A stretch of DNA of 64,000 nucleotides from Lasiosphaeris hirsuta. Lineage: Eukaryota > Ascomycota > Sordariomycetes > Sordariales > Lasiosphaeriaceae. Positions 58,776 to 64,000 of this stretch are shown piece by piece. Within the stretch, counting starts at the first letter, position 1. Every line of letters starts with the position of its first letter. Location: contig JAUKUA010000001.1 in assembly GCA_030549175.1 (NCBI GenBank), positions 3,906,001 through 3,970,000 of the forward strand, in the 5' to 3' direction. The position numbers were made by a program, and so were the translations under genes. The notes beneath the pieces are model-generated. The model was given only the letters and a program-made list of their open reading frames with translations, had not been told where the DNA came from and made no database searches.

Positions 58776-60047
58776 TTACAGCTCCTCCCTCCCTTTCCTC
58801 TCGGAGGCATTGGCCTTCCTTTGCTCTTTCAGCTTGCTATACAACTCGACACTCCAGTGACTCTTGTCCGACTTGAACCTGTCAGCCAACTTCTTCGCGT
58901 TCCAGTCCCAGCAGTCTCCCCTGAGGTCTGGCCGCTGGGCACACTCCTTATCCTTGGCCTGCGTCTCAGTCGGCCACTCTCCCAAGGCAGCGCCCATGTT
59001 CTTGTCGAGGAAGTTGTCGAGGATGAGAAAGGCGGTCTTCTTCTGCGCGGGCTCCCACTCGGCTTCGTCGCTACCGACGAGCACCTCGAGGAGAAGGTTC
59101 ATTCCGCCGTTAGCGAGGAACTGCTTGCGGAGCCCATCGTTCTTGATCAGGCCGCTGATGGCCGAGATGCGCACCTTGGCGAGGGCCGGGTCACTCTCCC
59201 GCGTCTCGGCGGGGCGGGACGTCGGCGCCACGAGCCGGAAGGCGGCCGTGGCCAGGTCCTCGGTCGAGTCCGGGCAGCGCTCCTTTTGGAGGGAGGGCCA
59301 GTGCCGCTCAATCTCAGCGAGCGCCTTGGGGTTGTTCTGCACGGCCGAGCCGAGGGTCAGGGCCGCGAGGCGGGCCCGGCCGAGGACGGTGGCGGACGGG
59401 GACGCGGCGAAGATGGCGCCCGTGTTGGCCAGGCAGAAGAGTTGGCGGACCGTGTCGTAGTCCTCGGTGATCTTGAGCCCGTAGTAGATGTCGTGCGAGA
59501 TGTCCTCGAGCATCTCGAGGGCCTCGTCGACGTTGAGGCCCTTCTTGAGCACGGCCAGCGACTGTGAGAAGGCGCCACCCTCGCCTGGGGCGTCGGGGTT
59601 CCGGGGCATCTTGATTTTGCCGGCTGGTTCGTAGACGGGCGCGTTGCGGGGGACTTTGAGCGGCGTATTCCCTGTTTCTTCCTGCTCGATGATGACCATA
59701 GAGGTGTCTACAGGCAGGCCTTCTAGGGCTGGGTTGACTTCGTCGGGGACATTGATCTTGGCTTCCTTACGGCCTGTCGTAACGTCGAGACGGACGTGCA
59801 GGCCGATTGGGAGGTCCTGGTCATCACGTACTACTTGGAAGTCCTCTGTGGCCTGGAAGAGCTTGGGGTAGCACTCCGCCGGGTTGTCGGTGTGACATAT
59901 GAGTTCGACGTCCCCGGATGGTAAACTTGAGGGCGATGATGCCGATTCCTTGGGCGATGGTGATGAAGATGCGGTGACGCCGACGAGGATGATACCCACC
60001 AATGCTAACAGGTTGAGCGGGAGCGATCTCAACCGAAGTTTGGCCAT
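58776..60047 (-). CDS. sil1: SIL1-like nucleotide exchange factor of the ER Hsp70 BiP/Kar2
   Basis: A single-exon frame of 423 aa on the minus strand, starting with a signal peptide (RLRSLPLNLLALVGIILVGV, then TASSS). A Ser/Pro linker, a conserved-looking N-terminal block (VELICHTDNPAECYPKLF) and an extended region lead into Armadillo-like helical repeats (about residues 165-345: FCLANTGAIFAASPSATVLG, RLAALTLGSAVQNNPKALAE, VRISAISGLIKNDGLRKQFL). Sil1 clasps Kar2 and drives ADP release during protein import and folding. The last four residues, REEL, resemble a weak HDEL-type retrieval signal. The strong GC bias of the third codon position keeps a long opposite-strand frame open, which is a shadow. 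Confidence 0.92.
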   Translation of the reverse strand: MAKLRLRSLPLNLLALVGIILVGVTASSSPSPKESASSPSSLPSGDVELICHTDNPAECYPKLFQATEDFQVVRDDQDLPIGLHVRLDVTTGRKEAKINVPDEVNPALEGLPVDTSMVIIEQEETGNTPLKVPRNAPVYEPAGKIKMPRNPDAPGEGGAFSQSLAVLKKGLNVDEALEMLEDISHDIYYGLKITEDYDTVRQLFCLANTGAIFAASPSATVLGRARLAALTLGSAVQNNPKALAEIERHWPSLQKERCPDSTEDLATAAFRLVAPTSRPAETRESDPALAKVRISAISGLIKNDGLRKQFLANGGMNLLLEVLVGSDEAEWEPAQKKTAFLILDNFLDKNMGAALGEWPTETQAKDKECAQRPDLRGDCWDWNAKKLADRFKSDKSHWSVELYSKLKEQRKANASERKGREEL

Positions 60048-60819
60048 TCTTGCTCAATGAAGAGGGAGCTTGGGGGGAAAAGGAGTTTCCAAGACGGGTA
60101 TTTTGTCGCGTTGTTGAATGGTATATATTCTGAGGGGCCCGTGTAAGCGGGATTGGGATAAATGGGTGTTGGTTTCTCTGAAAACCAATTGACGAGCCCA
60201 GAGTGAAGTCGCGTATTACTTAGGTGATGAAAAAAACTCACTTTGCTAGAAATTTTGGCAAGCCCAGTATATCTGGCCCAAACTCCAGACTTGTGTAAAG
60301 CAGCCTTGAGTGCTTACAACGGCTCAAAGAAACCTGGGAGAAGCTGAAAGAAAGGACAGGCTGGCGGGTTCAGTGGACTCTGCCTCCATCAGGTCCCCTG
60401 GAATCCAGCCTCAGAGCGCAGGAGCACATGGTTTTACAAGTCCTTTACTGGGCACAGTATCATTGGCTCAACTGCCGCACTGCCATTAAGAAATAAGCGC
60501 GGTTACACGGTATCACGTGACTCTTTTACCGATCGCCAAGCTCTGGGTTTCGCGGCATCATGATTGCAAGCTCAAAGCCCATTTGTCACTCATCAATCGA
60601 CGTAAACTCACCCTTCGCAAGCAGCCTCAGCCCTCGAGCCGCTGCTACTGCTCCCTCGATAGGGTTGAATTGCTCTCCACGGCAATTCCTTTTGCAATCC
60701 CCCAAAGCTACACCATTGGCGGAGTCTCTCGGAGGAAGCAGGAGCACCTCCGACCCCCACATAGATCGATCCGTCCCTCTGCTTGCCGCAATTGACCACG
60801 AAACAACTCGACCACCACC
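60048..60819. promoter_or_regulatory. Divergent region between SIL1 and NUO17.8
   Basis: 772 bp between two start codons with no supported gene. It contains promoters for both. Confidence 0.5.
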
Positions 60820-61772
60820 ATGTCAGCCCTCAGACAGCGCGTTGCCTCCGCTGCCCGCCAAGCCCGACCAACCGGCATGCGGAATACGAGAACATACGCC
60901 TCGGAGAGCCACGGCCATGGTGATCACGGCCACCACGCCCACCAGGTGTCGGAGTCGTTTGGCGTAAGTCAGGACAGCAGCGGCAGACTACCTTGGATGG
61001 AGGCTGCAAATAGAAACTCCCTGTGAGGCTAATTGACTGTTCTAGCCCGGCTTCTACCTCAGCTTCGGAGTGATTCCCGTATCGTACATCGTCTACCAGC
61101 TTTCACGGCCAAACAAGGACGGCGAGCCCACGGCTATTGAGCAGTGGTTGACAAAGGTGTCGGACGTAAAGGAGGAGCTGGCAAGAAAGAATCACAACAC
61201 CACAGCCCTGATCCAGCAGGCAGCCGAGGACAGGCACCTTTTCAATAGCGTTCAGAGGCCGGGACACTACGAGCTCCGCTACCCAGAGTAAGTTGCCTCT
61301 CTTTTGTTCCACCACCACTCAAGTTTCAGAGACTGCGGCTTTGAAGGGAGATTTCTTGCGACCTTCCATAGCGAATATGGCCACCAATTAGCTTTGCAGG
61401 GAGAGCGTTTCGAGGACGACGAGCTTCCCGTCACCTCACTGGAGCCTTCCTGTTGACCGGGCGAGCTGGATCGAGACTTGACTTTCCAAGCAATATATCC
61501 CCTCGGGAGTTCTTTCTCGGGCGATTATGTGGCTCGGGAAGGGCTGGCTATCAGTGAATTTGCCCATGAACCAAACTCCGGATCTCGTCCCTTGCACATG
61601 TTTCAATTGGTGCGCGCAAGGCTGACCACGTGACAGGGTATTCCAGCACGGTTCGCCAACGAATGTTCCGGCTGGCCACAACATCAACCTCGACAAGGTG
61701 ATTGCGCATTACCGGAAGCAACATCTTGACGAAGAGGAGCGCAAGGTGAAGAAGCTGACGGCGGCTGAGTAA
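60820..61772 (+). CDS. nuo17.8: NADH:ubiquinone oxidoreductase 17.8-kDa subunit (complex I)
   Basis: Exons 60820..60963, 61046..61287 and 61637..61772 give 173 aa. The N-terminus (MSALRQRVASAARQARPTGM) is a classic basic mitochondrial presequence; a His-rich stretch follows (HGHGDHGHHAH). The mature part has a membrane segment (PGFYLSFGVIPVSYIVYQL), the charged region SRPNKDGEPTAIEQWLTKVS, and after the last join YPE-VFQHGSPTNVPAGHNI and a C-terminal basic/acidic helix. It matches the fungal accessory subunit of 17.8 kDa, an inner-membrane-anchored part of the complex I arm. The second intron is 349 bp, long for this window. Confidence 0.9.
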
Positions 61773-62106
61773 ATTTGTGCTGTGGCTGGACCCATGTTGA
61801 AATAATTCCCGCTGTGGCACCTGTACATAGACGCCGAGGCAATCATTCATCGCAGACGACGACGGTATTGCCCTTTCTTCCCTCTTCGTTGACCCTTCCC
61901 CCCCCCCCCCCCCCCCTGCCCTCTTTTGCAACTTGTTCCTGCTGTGCTCTCTTTCTCTTGTCTGCTGATTTGGCAGACTTGACGGGGTCCTTCCTTGACT
62001 TTCCGTCTCGCAGCCAGCTCAGCCTGCGCGCTCTCTTGGGCGCTGATGCGAGCGCCATCCCTGGCTTGCCCCTCGTCACAGGTACCAAAGTAAAGCTGAC
62101 ATCAAC
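61773..62106. other. Intergenic between NUO17.8 and the SET-domain gene
   Basis: 334 bp with a 19-base C run at 61898-61916. It holds the 3' flank of NUO17.8 and the promoter of the SET gene. Confidence 0.5.
61898..61916. repeat. Homopolymer run of 19 C
   Basis: Nineteen consecutive C in intergenic DNA, within a CT-rich tract. Confidence 0.95.
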
Positions 62107-63127
62107 ATGGCGACTTCTGAGCCACCGACTTCGGGCGAAGCTTTTGATGCTTCAAAAATGAGCAAGGCATGTCGCATTCTCATAATTGCGTCCACCACGC
62201 ACCAATTGGGCCTCCTGCCCCAGCGCTGCCGAATTGCGTAACTTAGTGCGAAACAACTGGCTGACTCCCCTGCAGGCTCCATCGAAGTTCCTTCGAAACG
62301 CCCCTCAGGATGCCCCCGCCGTGCGAGTCGGCTTCGTGAACGCCGCCGTCGGGTACGGCCTCTTCGCGGCGCGGGACCTGTGCAAGGACGAATTCATCCT
62401 CCACGAGGCGCCGCTGCTGACGGCCCTGTTTAACGAGAAGTTCTCGTCGGACAAGAACCTAGTGCAGAGCCAGCACGCCGCCTACCGCAACGCCCTCGTC
62501 GATGGCAACCGCGACGTGATCACGCTCGCCTTCCCCCGGCTCGCGGCCCGCAACGGGTTCGCGCCGCTCCCCTTTGACGACGCCCACACCGTGCTTGAGA
62601 TGGCCCTCGGCAAGAACCTCATCCACGGCCTCTTTGGAGGATCGACCGTCACGCGCGAGCAGTACGAGGCGTACACCAGCAAGATCGACGTCGCGGCCGC
62701 CCCGTCCGAGGAGGACTGCCGCCGCGCCTGCCTCGACTTCTTCAAGCACTACGCCTTTGAGGTGAAGAAGGCCCCCACAGCCGTTGCTGTTCTCCCTGCC
62801 ACTACTTCTGCTGCTGCTGCGGTACCCGCTACGCGTGACGCGTGCATCTATCTGCTGGGGTCGCTTATCAATCACTGCTGCACGCCGCCGAGCCACGGGT
62901 ACGCCTTTGGGCGCGGCGGCGAGATGGGGCCCAACTGCGAGTGGCGCATCGGGCCCTCGGGCCTGGCCCAGTTCATCCGGCCCAAGCATATCTGCGTGCA
63001 GGCCAAGCGGGACATCAAGGAGGGCGAGCAGCTGACGTGGGACTACGGCAAGCGCTTCAAGGGTTTTGTGTGCGAGTGCTCGACGTGCCGGGACAGCTTC
63101 ATGGGCTACTACTGCGGCGTGCTGTGA
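62107..63127 (+). CDS. SET-domain protein (putative lysine methyltransferase), 303 aa
   Basis: Exons 62107..62166 and 62276..63127 encode 303 aa. The only join that keeps the frame uses a GC donor (AAG|GCATGT) and acceptor CTGCAG; the second exon has no in-frame ATG before its start and a stop just upstream. SET features are clear: the N-terminal VGYGLFAARDLCKDEFILHE, the core LINHCCTPP (N-H-x-C type) and DYG in QLTWDYGKRF. A post-SET cysteine cluster (FVCECSTCRDSFMGYYCG) follows. Between the SET-N and core halves lies an insertion of about 140 residues without a MYND finger, so it is not a classical SMYD. Members methylate lysines on histones or other proteins using SAM; the substrate is unknown. 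Confidence 0.85.
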
Positions 63128-63647
63128 GAGGCAGTGCGACGCTTCCGGCTCGGGGTCCGTCACCGGCATCTTGCGAATACTGCCCTCGCTGGATTTCTCT
63201 GTTGTTTCTTTGCCAACAAAGTGCCTCATATCAGTGGTGTGCCCAATGCAATCTGTGGGTTTCTTTCTTCGTTTACGAATGCGACGACGAGTGCGGGTAT
63301 TAGGGGGTCAACATGATAGGAAAAGTGGGACGGTCTCTTCTTGGGGGTTCTCCTCAACGTTGCTCCGTAGCGTAGGGTTCGGCTCCCCAACATAGTCACA
63401 TAGCGTTTCGCGGGTCTAGGTTTCACAATTGAGGTCACAGGGTCGAGTGTTTTTAGTTGTTTTCCACGGTTTGCCCATCCTTTGGTTCGGAATGCAGCAC
63501 TCGAATTGCTCTTTTGTTAACTATCTCGTAACCCTCAAGATAGTTGTAGGCATTGTAATCATCAATGCCATATGAGCATACCCTTGTCCGTTTTCGCCGA
63601 ATCCATGATTGACTGAATGCAAGAACCACCCATATCCCACACAGCCC
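63128..63647. other. Convergent 3' gap between the SET gene and RPS15
   Basis: 520 bp between facing stops, no gene supported. The reverse frame reading through 62459-63229 is a GC-rich shadow of the SET gene. Confidence 0.5.
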
Positions 63648-64000
63648 TTACTTGAGAGGAATGAAACGAGAAGAGTGCGTGGCACCGATACCTGGTCTAC
63701 CGTGCTTGACGGGCTTGCTGTGGAATAGTTAGACATCTGCCCACCCAGCTTCACCATTGGATTGGGAATCAACGTACTATGTGATCGAGAACTCGCCGAG
63801 GTAGTGGCCGACCATCTCGGGCTTGATCTCCACCTGGTTGAACTCCTTGCCGGAGTAGATGCCGATGACGCTTCCAATCATCTCGGGGACGACAATCATG
63901 TCACGCAGATGCGTCTTGACAAGGTCGGGCTTCTCGTTGGGCTTAGCCTCCTGCTTGGCCTTGCGGAGCTTCTTGATTAGGCCCATGGGCTTGCGCTTGA
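63648..64000 (-). CDS. rps15: 40S ribosomal protein S15 (uS19), 5' part outside the window
   Basis: On the minus strand, exon 63778 to beyond 64000 and last exon 63717..63648. The visible protein runs [15 protein letters not shown] through [37 protein letters not shown], and after a 60-bp intron [21 protein letters not shown] to FIPLK and the stop. This is the C-terminal two thirds of cytosolic uS19 at the 40S head. The start and any upstream exons lie beyond the right edge. Confidence 0.97.

Noticed and set aside
58689..59567. 292-codon frame opposite SIL1
   Set aside because: It lies antisense to a clear SIL1 coding region and is kept open by high GC at third codon positions.
62459..63229. 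256-codon frame opposite the SET gene
   Set aside because: Antisense shadow of a GC-rich coding exon with no family features of its own.

Overview
This is nuclear DNA of a filamentous ascomycete (Pezizomycotina, most likely Sordariomycetes). The genes carry short spliceosomal introns (mostly 55-125 bp) with GTRNGT donors, CTRAY-type branch points and YAG acceptors. The gene content is ordinary fungal housekeeping: Vps10, a SUN-family wall protein, EMC3, SPC2, SIL1, the fungal 17.8-kDa complex I subunit and cytosolic uS19. No genus can be named from the sequence alone. All exon models below come from reading splice sites and checking that the reading frame stays open and rebuilds the family sequence.

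Layout. 1-2.9 kb is gene-poor upstream DNA. 2.9-10.1 kb holds a SUN-family secreted protein and the Vps10 sorting receptor, both +. 10-21 kb is sparse, with one large unrecognised gene (809 aa, -) split by a 1.27-kb intron. 21-26 kb holds a divergent pair: a lysine 2,3-aminomutase-type radical SAM enzyme (-) and a seven-exon monocarboxylate-type MFS transporter (+). 26-29 kb is sparse, with a possible acidic repeat protein. 29.7-38 kb holds RPB7 (-), MPO1-like (+), an APQ12-like protein (+), GPN3 (-) and S-adenosylmethionine synthetase (+). 38-41.5 kb has no secure gene but carries a 0.3-kb inverted-repeat element that looks like a MITE. 41.5-64 kb is compact and mostly alternates divergent and convergent neighbours: a 1000-aa unrecognised protein (+), MTD1 (-), MMS19 (+), SPC2 (-), EMC3 (+), RPC25 (-), a NUFIP/Rsa1-like zinc-finger protein (+), SIL1 (-), NUO17.8 (+), a SET-domain protein (+) and the edge of RPS15/uS19 (-).

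How the genes relate. Several touch RNA polymerase supply: RPB7 and its Pol III paralogue RPC25, the assembly GTPase GPN3, and the R2TP-linked NUFIP-like factor. Others serve the ER and secretory route (Vps10, SPC2, EMC3, SIL1). A one-carbon/SAM theme links SAM synthetase, MTD1, the radical SAM enzyme and the SET protein. These are probably coincidences of gene order rather than a dedicated cluster. No secondary-metabolite cluster, CRISPR array, rRNA or convincing tRNA was seen. The most unusual items are the MITE-like element, the aminomutase and its divergent transporter, the GC-AG intron of the SET gene, and the two large unrecognised proteins. I did not find a clearly new multi-gene system.
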